Below the pieces are notes generated by a model. It was not told the DNA's origin and did no database searches. It worked only from the letters and a program-made list of their open reading frames with translations. DNA of 64,000 bases, taken from NCBI RefSeq assembly GCF_000156175.1, contig NZ_GG692710.1:388675-452674 (forward strand), given 5' to 3'. The stretch's first letter is position 1. Every line of letters begins with the position of its first letter. Shown here in pieces: positions 1 through 9,593 of this stretch. Source of the DNA: Collinsella intestinalis DSM 13280. GTDB taxonomy: Bacteria; Actinomycetota; Coriobacteriia; Coriobacteriales; Coriobacteriaceae. A program made the position numbers and the translations under genes.

Positions 1-147
1 GGAATCCAGCAGCTCACGGTGTTCGATAGATATAATGTTGAGCGTATTTCCCAAAGCATTTGCGTGGATGCTTCGACTATCATCGAGCCATTGGGCCGTG
101 AGCTCGAGGCACCTGAGGGGAGCCTTCTCGCGCGTTCCGTGCGATAG
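1..147 (+). CDS. C-terminal end of an unidentified protein (partial)
   Basis: An open frame enters from the left edge and runs 48 codons to a TAG at 145-147. It ends about 115 bases before the ribosomal protein L21 gene on the same strand. The residues (ending in LLARSVR) show no motif I recognise. In related genomes an RNase E/G or a radical-SAM gene often precedes rplU, so this could be its tail, but that is inference from gene order only. The frame is short and could be chance. Confidence 0.4.
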   Translation, partial: GIQQLTVFDRYNVERISQSICVDASTIIEPLGRELEAPEGSLLARSVR

Positions 148-181
148 GCTTTGTCGAACCTGTGAATATGCAGGGAAAACG

Positions 182-209
182 TTGAATATATCCGTTGACG
201 CGCCATAAT
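182..209 (+). promoter_or_regulatory. Probable sigma-70-type promoter of rplU-rpmA
   Basis: TTGAAT (182-187) and CATAAT (204-209) are separated by 16 bases. They lie about 55 bases upstream of the L21 start, in an A/T-richer stretch after the preceding stop codon. The match to TTGACA/TATAAT is good but was judged by eye. Confidence 0.5.
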
Positions 210-262
210 CCACCTGATACCATATCCGACTGTTGCACAACTGATGCATGAAGGGCAAGAAC

Positions 263-628
263 ATGTACGCAATCGTTTCTACGGGCGGCAAGCAGTATAA
301 AGTCGCCACCGATGACGTCATCACCGTTGAGAAGATCGAGGGCGAGGCCGGTTCCAAGGTCGAGCTCGAGGTTATCTTCCTGAACGACGGCAAGAAGATC
401 GTCACGGATCCTGCCAAGCTCGCCAAGGCTAAGGTCACTGCTGAGATCCTGGAGCAGTTCAAGGGCGAGAAGCAGCTCGTCTACAAGTTCCACAAGCGCA
501 AGCGCTATCACCGCCTCAAGGGCCACCGTCAGCAGCTCACCAAGCTGAAGATCACCAAGGTCCAGGCCACTTCCCGCGCCAAGAAGACCACCAAGGTCGA
601 GGAGCCCGAGGCTCCCGTCGCCGAGTAG
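263..628 (+). CDS. rplU: 50S ribosomal protein L21
   Basis: This is a structural protein of the large ribosomal subunit that binds 23S rRNA. The N-terminus MYAIVSTGGKQYKV is the family signature, and a basic KRKRYHRLKGHRQ segment lies near residues 77-90. I chose the ATG at 263 because L21 proteins begin at this methionine; an in-frame ATG at 248 would add five residues (MKGKN). The 121-residue length exceeds the usual ~103 because of a Lys/Glu/Ala-rich C-terminal tail. It is first in an L21-L27-Obg cluster and is separated from rpmA by 38 bases, so the two are probably co-transcribed. Confidence 0.95.
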   Translation: MYAIVSTGGKQYKVATDDVITVEKIEGEAGSKVELEVIFLNDGKKIVTDPAKLAKAKVTAEILEQFKGEKQLVYKFHKRKRYHRLKGHRQQLTKLKITKVQATSRAKKTTKVEEPEAPVAE

Positions 629-666
629 TCGACCATTTGTAGTTAGTTAGAGAGCAGGTACCTGAC

Positions 667-921
667 ATGGCACACAAAAAAGGTCTCGGTTCCTCCCGCA
701 ATGGTCGCGACTCCCGCGGCCAGCGTCTGGGCACCAAGCGTTTTGACGGTCAGACCGTGAAGGCCGGCGAGGTTCTCGTCCGCCAGAACGGCACCCACAT
801 CCACCCCGGCGAGAACGTCGGCCGTGGCAAGGACGACACCCTCTTCGCGCTCGTCGAGGGTAAGGTCAAGTTCACCAAGGGCCTCAAGCACCGTGTGAAC
901 GTGTACCCCGTCGAGGCGTAG
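667..921 (+). CDS. rpmA: 50S ribosomal protein L27
   Basis: This 84-residue protein belongs to the large subunit and lies near the peptidyl-transferase centre. It starts [16 protein letters not shown] and continues with the conserved KRFDGQ and [10 protein letters not shown] stretches (about residues 24-47). It begins directly with the mature-type N-terminus and shows no cleavable extension of the Firmicutes kind. It follows rplU on the same strand and is itself followed by a terminator hairpin, so rplU-rpmA looks like a two-gene operon. Confidence 0.97.
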   Translation: MAHKKGLGSSRNGRDSRGQRLGTKRFDGQTVKAGEVLVRQNGTHIHPGENVGRGKDDTLFALVEGKVKFTKGLKHRVNVYPVEA

Positions 922-951
922 TCCTCACCCTTTTTGCATTTGCATCTTTTG

Positions 952-986
952 GGAGACCCTCTGAGCGATTAGCCCGGAGGGTCTCC
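952..986 (+). terminator. Terminator after rplU-rpmA
   Basis: GGAGACCCTC (952-961) and GAGGGTCTCC (977-986) form a perfect 10-bp inverted repeat around a 15-base loop, 30 bases after the L27 stop. The T-run that follows is weak (TTGTGTGT). Confidence 0.75.
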
Positions 987-989
987 TTG

Positions 990-1022
990 TGTGTAAAAGG
1001 GGTCGGGTGCACACGACACATC
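990..1022 (-). repeat. Short hairpin repeat, copy 1 (REP-like)
   Basis: This 33-base element belongs to the same family as 1095-1127 and 5397-5431. On the minus strand it reads GATGTG...TGCACCCGACCCC...TTTTACACA. It points in the opposite direction to the copy at 1095-1127, so the two form an inverted pair around ~70 bases. The shared core is TGCACCCG plus the ACACA/TGTGT ends. Confidence 0.6.
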
Positions 1023-1053
1023 TCATTTTGCACAGGGGCATTTGGTAAGCTAG

Positions 1054-3244
<2,191 letters not shown>

Positions 3245-3248
3245 GCAC

Positions 3249-3851
3249 ATGACGCTTTCAGATGAACAGATCGCCGAGCTCGAGGCCGTTCGCGCCAAGC
3301 TCGAGGTGCGCATGGTCGAGAAGCCCCGCCGCTACCAGCACTCCCTGGGCGTTGCCAAGACGGCTTACGAGATAGCCCAGGCGTACGACGTGGACTGCTT
3401 TTCGGCTGCCCTTGCGGGGCTTTTGCACGATTGGGACAAGGTTTTGGACGATCACGAGCTGCTCGTGAGAGCGGCTCAGTACGGCGTTCGCGTCGCCGGT
3501 TCCCCCTCCGCCGCCGTGGGGTTGCTGCACGGTCCTGTTGCCTCTTATGAGCTGCCGCATATTTTCGAGGGCATCGACGCTTCCGTGTGCCAGGCGGTCG
3601 CAAGGCACACGGTCGGAGCGGTCGACATGACGCCGCTCGACATGGTCGTGTTCGTCGCCGATGCGATCGAGCCCGGCCGTCACGGCGACTACGCCGAGCG
3701 CCTGCGCGCCATGGTGGGGGAGTCTTCCCTGGAAGAGCTGTTTTTCCAAACGTTCGCGCAGGGTCTCGTTTATGTGATTTCGGGTGGACGCTATCTGTAC
3801 CCGACCGCAATCGACATCTATAATGCGTACGCAGCAAAGCGAACGCGCTAA
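3249..3851 (+). CDS. yqeK: HD-domain hydrolase, YqeK type (symmetrical Ap4A hydrolase)
   Basis: Members of this family split diadenosine tetraphosphate into two ADP. The HD metal site is visible: YQHSLGVAKTA (His ~33), then LLHDWDK (HD ~57-58), further conserved His residues, and DAIEPGR (~139). The length is 200 residues, normal for YqeK. It begins 4 bases after nadD and is followed by rsfS. That order (nadD-yqeK-rsfS) is widely conserved and supports the call. Confidence 0.9.
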   Translation: MTLSDEQIAELEAVRAKLEVRMVEKPRRYQHSLGVAKTAYEIAQAYDVDCFSAALAGLLHDWDKVLDDHELLVRAAQYGVRVAGSPSAAVGLLHGPVASYELPHIFEGIDASVCQAVARHTVGAVDMTPLDMVVFVADAIEPGRHGDYAERLRAMVGESSLEELFFQTFAQGLVYVISGGRYLYPTAIDIYNAYAAKRTR

Positions 3852-3873
3852 CCGATCACAGGAAAGGTTTTCC

Positions 3874-4329
3874 ATGACTGACATGACCGACGATCAGCTT
3901 CTCGACTACGCCTCCGGCCTGGGCGCTCATACCGCCGAGGGCAACGCCTCCGTCGAGCGCAGCGCCGCTTCCCCTTCCACGTCCGGCGTTCCCGCCATCG
4001 AGGTGGCTCGCGCCGCCGCCGACGCGGCCTCGTTCAAGGGTGCCGAGGACATTTGCATCATCGATCTCACCGAGCTCTCCGATGTCTGCGACTACTTTGT
4101 GCTTGCCACCGGCAGCAACACGCGCATGGTCGACGCTATCGTCGACGAGGTCGAGGAGAAGGTCGCGAAGGCATTCGGCGAGCATCCGTTCTCGATTGAG
4201 GGCCGCGAGGAGCGCAATTGGATCCTCATGGACTACGGTTCGGTCGTCGTCCACTCCTTCACCCCTGAGGCGCGCGAGTACTACCGCCTCGAGAAGCTCT
4301 GGGGCGATGCTCCCGTCATCGAGCTCTAA
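3874..4329 (+). CDS. rsfS: Ribosome silencing factor RsfS (Iojap family)
   Basis: It binds L14 and keeps the ribosomal subunits apart when nutrients are short. The Iojap core is in residues ~47-150 (DICIIDLTELSDVCDYFVLATGSN, shown here only as landmarks DICIID and CDYFVLATG; WILMDYGSVVVHSF near residue 115). A variable ~45-residue N-terminal extension rich in Ala/Ser precedes it. I chose the ATG at 3874 because AGGAAAGG lies just upstream. The length is 151 residues. It is the last gene of the obg operon and is followed by a terminator. Confidence 0.92.
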   Translation: MTDMTDDQLLDYASGLGAHTAEGNASVERSAASPSTSGVPAIEVARAAADAASFKGAEDICIIDLTELSDVCDYFVLATGSNTRMVDAIVDEVEEKVAKAFGEHPFSIEGREERNWILMDYGSVVVHSFTPEAREYYRLEKLWGDAPVIEL

Positions 4330-4360
4330 TTTCGGCGTATCGCCACACGGGGTTTACGCA

Positions 4361-4388
4361 AAAGGGCAGGCTATAGTGCCTGCCCTTT
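4361..4388. terminator. Bidirectional terminator between rsfS and the GT8 gene
   Basis: AAAGGGCAGGC and GCCTGCCCTTT form an 11-bp stem around TATAGT. The flanking A and T runs let it act on both strands, which fits the converging rsfS (+) and glycosyltransferase (-) genes. Confidence 0.85.
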
Positions 4389-4421
4389 CTCATATCCGCA
4401 GTGTATTCTGCTCTTCGCTCG

Positions 4422-5246
4422 CTATATCCGGCGGGCGAGCGTGGCGTAGTGTTTGTACAACGCTGCGAATTGGCCGCGGTACTTCGGCGCCCACGGTTTA
4501 TCTCGGCCGCAGAAGTGCAGGATTGCAGTGTTGTTCATAACCCAATCGAGCGTTGCCTCGCCGCCGGTGCGGATGATGTTGTCGGGGTATTTTCGCGCGT
4601 CGTAATTCCACACCTGGTCAGGGACGGGCAATGTGCACTTGCCATACAGGGCGTTGAAGATGTCCTGGTCGGGGAAGAGCAGTTTTCGCTCGTGCTCCAT
4701 GGCAAAAGCAAAGATCTCGTCGGGGTCGATGAGTGCTTTCGCACGCCTCATGTCCATGAGGATCACGCCGGTGTTGAAGTAGAGCTCGTTTGTGTTGAGG
4801 CGCACGTTGTTGAGGGCCGTTGCCGGATGGACCGCATCAGTATGGGATGCGGCGGCGAATACGCAGTCGCCCAGCTCGATGCCGAAGAGCGGTGCGAGCG
4901 GATTGATGATGAGGATGTCGGGATCGAGATACAGGGCACGGTCTATGTCGGCGTCGATGACATGCGGTGCCAGCATGCGGTAGTACATCTCCTGCGGGTA
5001 TCGCTCGCTTGAGCGCGCATGCGCGAAGAGCGCCTGGTCCACCATGCGGGGCGCCAGCTCTATCTTGATACGCCCGCAAAAACCCGCAAGAGATTCGAGC
5101 GCTACCTGCGGGATGCCGCGGTGAAGGATCCAGACTCGGATGTTTTCAGCTCGGTTATTTGCACGCAGCGACAGCAGCATGGTGCGGAGCGGGCCGAGAT
5201 ACCCCTCGTCACAGGTAACGACGATTTCGGGGGTGCGCTGCGTCAT
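4422..5246 (-). CDS. Glycosyltransferase family 8 (LgtC/GatL-like)
   Basis: This is a retaining sugar transferase that uses a UDP-sugar donor and probably acts on a cell-surface glycan or lipid. The GT8 metal-binding DxD is in YLDPD (residues 106-110). The C-terminal HFCGRDKPW (~248-256) matches the family's HFxGxxKPW donor-binding motif. The length is 274 residues. I chose the ATG at 5246 because AAGGAGAC lies 5 bases upstream; an earlier in-frame ATG would add seven residues. The gene stands alone on the minus strand between two housekeeping blocks, beside a hairpin repeat. The acceptor cannot be told from sequence. Confidence 0.85.
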   Translation of the reverse strand: MTQRTPEIVVTCDEGYLGPLRTMLLSLRANNRAENIRVWILHRGIPQVALESLAGFCGRIKIELAPRMVDQALFAHARSSERYPQEMYYRMLAPHVIDADIDRALYLDPDILIINPLAPLFGIELGDCVFAAASHTDAVHPATALNNVRLNTNELYFNTGVILMDMRRAKALIDPDEIFAFAMEHERKLLFPDQDIFNALYGKCTLPVPDQVWNYDARKYPDNIIRTGGEATLDWVMNNTAILHFCGRDKPWAPKYRGQFAALYKHYATLARRI

Positions 5247-5396
5247 GGGTCTCCTTAACGGGGTCAATGCATGTTGGGGCCGCAGGCTACTTGCGAGCCA
5301 CGTCCTCTCTTGTACCCGCAGCTCGATGCGTAATCGGGTGCAGGTAAAAATTGCTCGTCACTTTGGATGGACGTCCTTGTGACGTGTGAAATCGCC

Positions 5397-5431
5397 GATG
5401 TGTAATTTGCACCCGTCCCCAATTACACATC
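5397..5431. repeat. Short hairpin repeat, copy 3, overlapping the dinB stop
   Basis: A perfect 11-bp stem GATGTGTAATT / AATTACACATC encloses the 13-base loop TGCACCCGTCCCC. It is the cleanest copy of the family seen at 990-1127. Its right arm on the minus strand reads GAT GTG TAA, so it supplies the last two codons and the stop of dinB. Confidence 0.7.
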
Positions 5432-6721
5432 TTCGGGTGCATGTTGCGTGAGGAATTTCGCGGGGTCGACGAGGTCGCCGCCAAAACGGGTGCTTCGCCC
5501 AAAGGCCACGGCATCGTTGCCAAAGCGCTCGCGGAGGGCGTCGAGCGTGACGGCGAGGTCGCGCTTGTCGCTCGCCATGGCGCCCCGTTCATCGACAGCG
5601 CAAAAGAGGTCAGTCTGAATCCCATGGGGGTCGGGCCCAAAATCGCTCACACCCACGCCGGCGAGGCGGATATGCATGCCCTCGGTCCAAATCGAGGCGA
5701 GCAGATCGCGTGCAACCGCTCCGAATACGTTCTCATCGTCGGTGGCGTGCGCGAGCTTGCGTTGGATCGTCCTACCTTCGCCAAAGGAATACTTAAGCTT
5801 GAGCGTGACGGTTCGTCCCGCCAGTCCACGCCGGCGGAGCCTGGCACCCACCGATTCAGAGAGCAGCTGTATCGCCGCTTTGACGTCGCTGGGGTCGGTG
5901 AGGTCGTGCGCGAAGGTCCGCTCGTTGCTGATGGATTTGACGTCGTCGGGCGCATCGATAGCCCGAACTTCGCTGACCTCGAGCCCCGCGGCCCTTCGGC
6001 GCACGAGTTCGGTGTTGATGCCGAAGATGGGGGAGAGGAGGCCGTCGGACGCTTCTGCAAGCTGCCCGAGTGTCCGTATCCCCACGCGCGCAAGCGCGCT
6101 TTCGGCGGCGGCGCCGATGCCGCTCATGGCGCGGACGGGCAGCGGCGCGAGAAATCCGTGCTCGGTTCCAGGCGTCACGATGGTGAGCCCGCGGGGCTTG
6201 TCCCGCTCGCTGGCGATCTTTGCGACGGTCTTGTTGCGGCCCAACCCGATCGAGCAGGTGATGCCCAGTTCTGAGACACGGCGGCTGATGCGCTGTGCTA
6301 TCTGGATGGGATGTTCGTCGCAAAACCTGCCGGGGCTGATGTCGAAGAACGCCTCGTCTATGGATACGCGGTCGACGAATGGGGTCTCATCTGCGAGAAT
6401 GGCCATGACGCGGGCGCTCATCTCGCGATAGCGATCGAAGTGGCCGGGTGTCCAGATGGCCTCGGGGCACAGGCGTTTGGCCTGGGCGGACGACATGGCC
6501 GAGCGAACACCGTAGACTCGCGCCTCATATGAGCATGTGGAGACGACGCCGCGTTTTTCGGGCGAACCGCCCACGATCACGGGCTTTCCGCGCCATTCCG
6601 GATGATCGAGCTGCTCGACGCTCGCAAAGAACGCATCGAGATCCATCAGCCCGATTGCAGGGCCGTTCCACGAGCCGAAGAGCTCTGGGGCGAGACCGTA
6701 TGTATGTTCGCTTGTGTTCAT
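5423..6721 (-). CDS. dinB: DNA polymerase IV (Y-family, translesion)
   Basis: It copies past DNA lesions with low fidelity. The UmuC catalytic motifs are present: DLDAFFASVEQ near residues 27-37 (first metal Asp), YEARVYGVRSAM (~65) and SIDEAFFD (~121, second acidic pair), then SIGLGRNKTVAKIAS (~160), HhH region and little-finger domain. The length is 432 residues, some 80 more than E. coli Pol IV. I chose the ATG at 6721, which gives MNTSEHTYGL; a start 20 codons upstream has less support. TATACT (6728-6733) lies only 6 bases from that ATG, so the message could be nearly leaderless. The stop lies inside a hairpin repeat. Confidence 0.92.
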   Translation of the reverse strand: MNTSEHTYGLAPELFGSWNGPAIGLMDLDAFFASVEQLDHPEWRGKPVIVGGSPEKRGVVSTCSYEARVYGVRSAMSSAQAKRLCPEAIWTPGHFDRYREMSARVMAILADETPFVDRVSIDEAFFDISPGRFCDEHPIQIAQRISRRVSELGITCSIGLGRNKTVAKIASERDKPRGLTIVTPGTEHGFLAPLPVRAMSGIGAAAESALARVGIRTLGQLAEASDGLLSPIFGINTELVRRRAAGLEVSEVRAIDAPDDVKSISNERTFAHDLTDPSDVKAAIQLLSESVGARLRRRGLAGRTVTLKLKYSFGEGRTIQRKLAHATDDENVFGAVARDLLASIWTEGMHIRLAGVGVSDFGPDPHGIQTDLFCAVDERGAMASDKRDLAVTLDALRERFGNDAVAFGRSTRFGGDLVDPAKFLTQHAPEDV

Positions 6722-6770
6722 GCTGTCAGTATATCGACAATTGCCGATGTACGCTGCATGAACATGCTTG

Positions 6771-6800
6771 CAATCGCGCAAATCTCAGATAAGATATGGA
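6771..6800 (+). promoter_or_regulatory. Possible promoter of the rpsP operon
   Basis: TTGCAA and, 16 bases later, TAAGAT lie on the plus strand about 115 bases before rpsP, in the divergent region with dinB. The match is moderate; the positions are approximate. Confidence 0.35.
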
Positions 6801-6915
6801 TTTGCTTGCGACTTTCCAAATGAAGCCGGTCTCAAACGCTTCCCGTCGAGTCGTTTGGCACGGTAATTGTCCTGGTTAGGAATGCAGCAATCGCTGCGCA
6901 AAAGAAGGAGTTTGC

Positions 6916-7272
6916 ATGGCTGTCAAGATTCGCCTCGCTCGTCATGGTTCCAAGAAGCGCCCGTACTACCGCGTCGTCGTCGCCGATTCCCGCACCCGTC
7001 GCGATGGTCGCCCCATCGAGGAGGTCGGTCGTTACAACCCGATGACCACCCCCAAGACCATCTCCCTCGATCTCGAGAAGATCGCCGACTGGCAGTCCAA
7101 GGGCGCTCAGCTCACCGACGCCGTCGCCGCTCTGGTGAAGGCCGCCAACGAGGGCGAGAAGACCGCCGCCGCCCCCAAGAAGTCCAAGAAGCAGCTCGCC
7201 AAGGAGGCCGAGGAGGCCGCCCGTAAGGCCGAGGAAGAGGCCGCTGCCGCTGCCGAGGCTTCCGAGGAGTAA
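6916..7272 (+). CDS. rpsP: 30S ribosomal protein S16
   Basis: This small-subunit assembly protein starts [24 protein letters not shown], the family N-terminus; the landmarks are MAVKIRL and [21 protein letters not shown] follows at about residues 32-45. The S16 core ends near residue 80. About 38 more residues form a Lys/Glu/Ala-rich tail, giving 118 residues in all. GAAGGAG lies 6 bases before the ATG. It heads rpsP-khpA-rimM-trmD-lepB. The canonical fourth partner, rplS, is absent here. Confidence 0.96.
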   Translation: MAVKIRLARHGSKKRPYYRVVVADSRTRRDGRPIEEVGRYNPMTTPKTISLDLEKIADWQSKGAQLTDAVAALVKAANEGEKTAAAPKKSKKQLAKEAEEAARKAEEEAAAAAEASEE

Positions 7273-7275
7273 AAC

Positions 7276-7587
7276 GTGTCTGAGGAGCTGCTCTTGGAAT
7301 CCCTCGTTGATGAGGCCATCGACGCCACCGAGGCGGAGGAGCTCGTCTCCGACCGTATCGCCGATCTCGTTGAGTATCTCGTCTGCAGCATCGTCGACGA
7401 TGCCGACGGCGTTTCGCTCGAGGTGATCGACGGTGCCGACTCGTCGACCATCGAGGTCACCGTCGCCGAGGGCGACGTGGCCAAGGTTATCGGTCGCCAC
7501 GGTCGCACCATCAAGGCCATCCGTACGCTCGCCCGTGCCCTCGCTGCTCGTCTCGACACTTCCGTCGAGGTCGAGGTCCTGGGTTAG
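7276..7587 (+). CDS. khpA: KH-domain RNA-binding protein KhpA
   Basis: This small RNA chaperone is often found between rpsP and rimM; in Gram-positives it works with KhpB in small-RNA and cell-size control. The KH GxxG loop is GRHG (about residues 77-80) within VIGRHGRTIKAIRTLA. The length is 103 residues, ~25 longer than usual because of an acidic N-terminal extension. The GTG at 7276 follows the rpsP stop by 3 bases, and GAGGAG at the end of rpsP serves as its ribosome binding site. rimM begins 4 bases after it. Confidence 0.92.
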   Translation: MSEELLLESLVDEAIDATEAEELVSDRIADLVEYLVCSIVDDADGVSLEVIDGADSSTIEVTVAEGDVAKVIGRHGRTIKAIRTLARALAARLDTSVEVEVLG

Positions 7588-7591
7588 GCCC

Positions 7592-8107
7592 GTGCGCGCC
7601 GCCTATAAGAACATCGCCCGTGTGGTTCGCCCGCACGGCACCAAAGGGGAGGTTCTCGTGGCTCCGCTGCGAGGCCTTCCCCTTTTGCTTACCGAGTCGA
7701 TGCAAGTGCATCTGACTCCGCCCGCCCTCAAGCGGGAGCGCACCTCGACCGTCGAGTCCCTCTCCGTCACGCCCGAGGGCGCCCGCGTGCGCTTCTCCTG
7801 CGCTCACAATCTCGATGACGCCGAGAGCTTGACGGGTTGCTATGTCCTCGCATCCTGCGATGACTTCGAGCTCGGTCGTCTCGATTCGGCCGTTGGTGAC
7901 CTGCTGGGGCGCTCTGTCGTCGACGAGCGTTTTGGTGATTTGGGCTCTATCGTCGAAGTCATGGAGACCCCTGCGAACGATGTCTGGGTGCTGGACGGTT
8001 CCTCGCACGGGGAGGTCCTCATGCCCGTTATCGACGAGGTCATCGTCGAGCTGCCCGAAGAGGGGGCCATCACCGTCCACATCATGGACGGTCTGCTCGA
8101 TCTCTAA
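7592..8107 (+). CDS. rimM: 16S rRNA processing protein RimM
   Basis: It helps maturation of the 30S head domain and binds S19. The N-terminal RimM barrel starts with NIARVVRPHGTKGEVLV (landmark VRPHGTKGE, residues ~11-19). The C-terminal PRC-barrel contains VMETPANDVWVL (~125-136) and a MPVIDEVI strand near residue 146. The length is 171 residues. I chose the GTG at 7592, 4 bases after the khpA stop; the usual family start motif follows at once, so upstream codons in this frame belong to khpA's shadow. It is between khpA and trmD, its standard place. Confidence 0.92.
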   Translation: MRAAYKNIARVVRPHGTKGEVLVAPLRGLPLLLTESMQVHLTPPALKRERTSTVESLSVTPEGARVRFSCAHNLDDAESLTGCYVLASCDDFELGRLDSAVGDLLGRSVVDERFGDLGSIVEVMETPANDVWVLDGSSHGEVLMPVIDEVIVELPEEGAITVHIMDGLLDL

Positions 8108-8125
8108 ACGCTGAGAGGAGTGCTC

Positions 8126-8917
8126 ATGCTCATCGAGACCCTCTCGGTCTTTCCCGAGCTTTTCGAACCCTATATGTCCACTTCGATCATGGGCCGCGCC
8201 CGTGCGCGCGGCTTGTTCGATTTTGCCGCGTACGATTTGCGCGATTGGACGCATGATCGCCATCGCACCGTGGACGATGCGCCCTTTGGTGGCGGCGCCG
8301 GCATGCTCATGAAGGTCGAGCCCCTTCATGAGGCGATTTGCGATATCTCGTCGAGGGGGGAGTGTCCGCCCCGCGTTGTGTTTTTCACCCCGTGCGGCGA
8401 GCCCTTCACGCAAGAGGTCGCCGAACGTCTCTCTGCATGCGATCGCATCCTGTTCGTCTGCGGACGTTACGAGGGCATGGATGAGCGCGCCTATGACCTC
8501 GCGGACGAGCGCCTTTCGATTGGCGATTACGTTCTGACCGGCGGTGAACTTCCCGCCCTCGTGGTCTCCGACGCCATCATCCGCCTGATCCCCGGTGCGC
8601 TCGGCAACGACATGGGCAGCGTCGACGAATCGTTCTCGACCTCCGATGATGGCGGGTTGCTCGAATACGCTCAGTACACGAGGCCTGCCGCTTTCAACGG
8701 ATCTTCCGTACCGGACGTCCTGCTCTCGGGCGACCATGCCAAAGTCGCGGCCTGGCGCCGTTGGAACGCCATCGAGCGCACCTGCTGTTGGCGCCCCGAT
8801 CTCATCGACTCCGCGCGCCTGACCGACGACGAGCGTCGGCGCGCCCTCGATCTGATCGAGCAGTTCCAGTCCGGTGATGATCAGGCCGTATCTGATGGAG
8901 AGGCTATCGATGAGTGA
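8126..8917 (+). CDS. trmD: tRNA (guanine-N1-)-methyltransferase
   Basis: It methylates G37 of tRNAs that read codons starting with C or with GG, using S-adenosylmethionine. The SPOUT trefoil-knot motifs are visible: FGGGAGMLMK (~54-63), FVCGRYEGMDER (~111-122) and LSIGDYVLTGGELPAL (~131-146). The length is 263 residues. I chose the ATG at 8126 because GAGAGGAG lies just upstream; a GTG two codons earlier overlaps that site. The gene overlaps lepB by 8 bases (ATGAGTGA). Confidence 0.95.
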   Translation: MLIETLSVFPELFEPYMSTSIMGRARARGLFDFAAYDLRDWTHDRHRTVDDAPFGGGAGMLMKVEPLHEAICDISSRGECPPRVVFFTPCGEPFTQEVAERLSACDRILFVCGRYEGMDERAYDLADERLSIGDYVLTGGELPALVVSDAIIRLIPGALGNDMGSVDESFSTSDDGGLLEYAQYTRPAAFNGSSVPDVLLSGDHAKVAAWRRWNAIERTCCWRPDLIDSARLTDDERRRALDLIEQFQSGDDQAVSDGEAIDE

Positions 8918-9542
8918 CATTTCCGAGGCCCTTGACGGCACTGCTGCCCAATCTGCGCCTTCGAATGAGTCCGAGCGTCTGGATGGACCTGATCGCGAGC
9001 CCAAGTGGAAGGGGCTTCTCGAGTGGCTCGGCGTCTTTGTTGTCGCCTTCGCCGTCTTCGCCCTGATTCGCGTGTTCGTCGTCTCGCCATTCGTTGTTCC
9101 GAGCGGCTCCATGGAACCGACCATTCTTGTTGGCGATCAGGTTTTCGCTCAACGCGTCAGCGCGCATCTCGGTGATACGCCCGAGGTCGGCGATATCGTC
9201 GTGTTCAAGAATCCCATCTCCGATTCCAGCCACGAGATTTTGGTGAAGCGTGTCGTGGCTCGTGCCGGCCAGACGATCGACATGATCGACGGGCAGGTAT
9301 ATGTCGACGGGGTCGCCTTGAAGGAGCCCTATGTCGTTGGCGAGAGCTACCCGCTACCCATGCAGGCTCCGGGGGTTTCGATCGACTACCCGTATGTCGT
9401 TCCAGAAGGTTCGCTGTGGATGATGGGGGACAACCGTGAGAACTCCTCCGATTCCAGGTACTTCGGGGCCGTTCCCACGGACAACGTCGTGGGGACCGTC
9501 TTTTTCCGATATTGGCCGTTCTCGCGGATCGGCTCGATGTAA
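8910..9542 (+). CDS. lepB: Signal peptidase I
   Basis: This membrane serine protease removes signal peptides from exported proteins. One membrane segment lies at about residues 38-58. The catalytic Ser is in PSGSMEPT (~65), the Lys in VKRVVA (~112), and the GDNRENSSDSR box lies near 172. The length is 210 residues, the Gram-positive type with one anchor. I chose the ATG at 8910 because GGAGAGG precedes it; it overlaps trmD by 8 bases. It takes the position normally held by rplS after trmD, so secretion is here coupled to the ribosome-maturation operon. Confidence 0.94.
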   Translation: MSDISEALDGTAAQSAPSNESERLDGPDREPKWKGLLEWLGVFVVAFAVFALIRVFVVSPFVVPSGSMEPTILVGDQVFAQRVSAHLGDTPEVGDIVVFKNPISDSSHEILVKRVVARAGQTIDMIDGQVYVDGVALKEPYVVGESYPLPMQAPGVSIDYPYVVPEGSLWMMGDNRENSSDSRYFGAVPTDNVVGTVFFRYWPFSRIGSM

Positions 9543-9593
9543 CGCTAGAATATAAGCTTGTTTGACCGTACGAATGAGGGGGAGCGCCGCAGG

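Noticed and set aside
6760..6785. LexA box at dinB (GCATGAACATGC)
   Set aside because: It is a palindrome but lacks the GTTCG half and fits the operator type seen at recA and lexA poorly.
9543..9593. T-box leader before glyQ-glyS
   Set aside because: The gap is ~50 bases and lacks the T-box sequence and any specifier stem.
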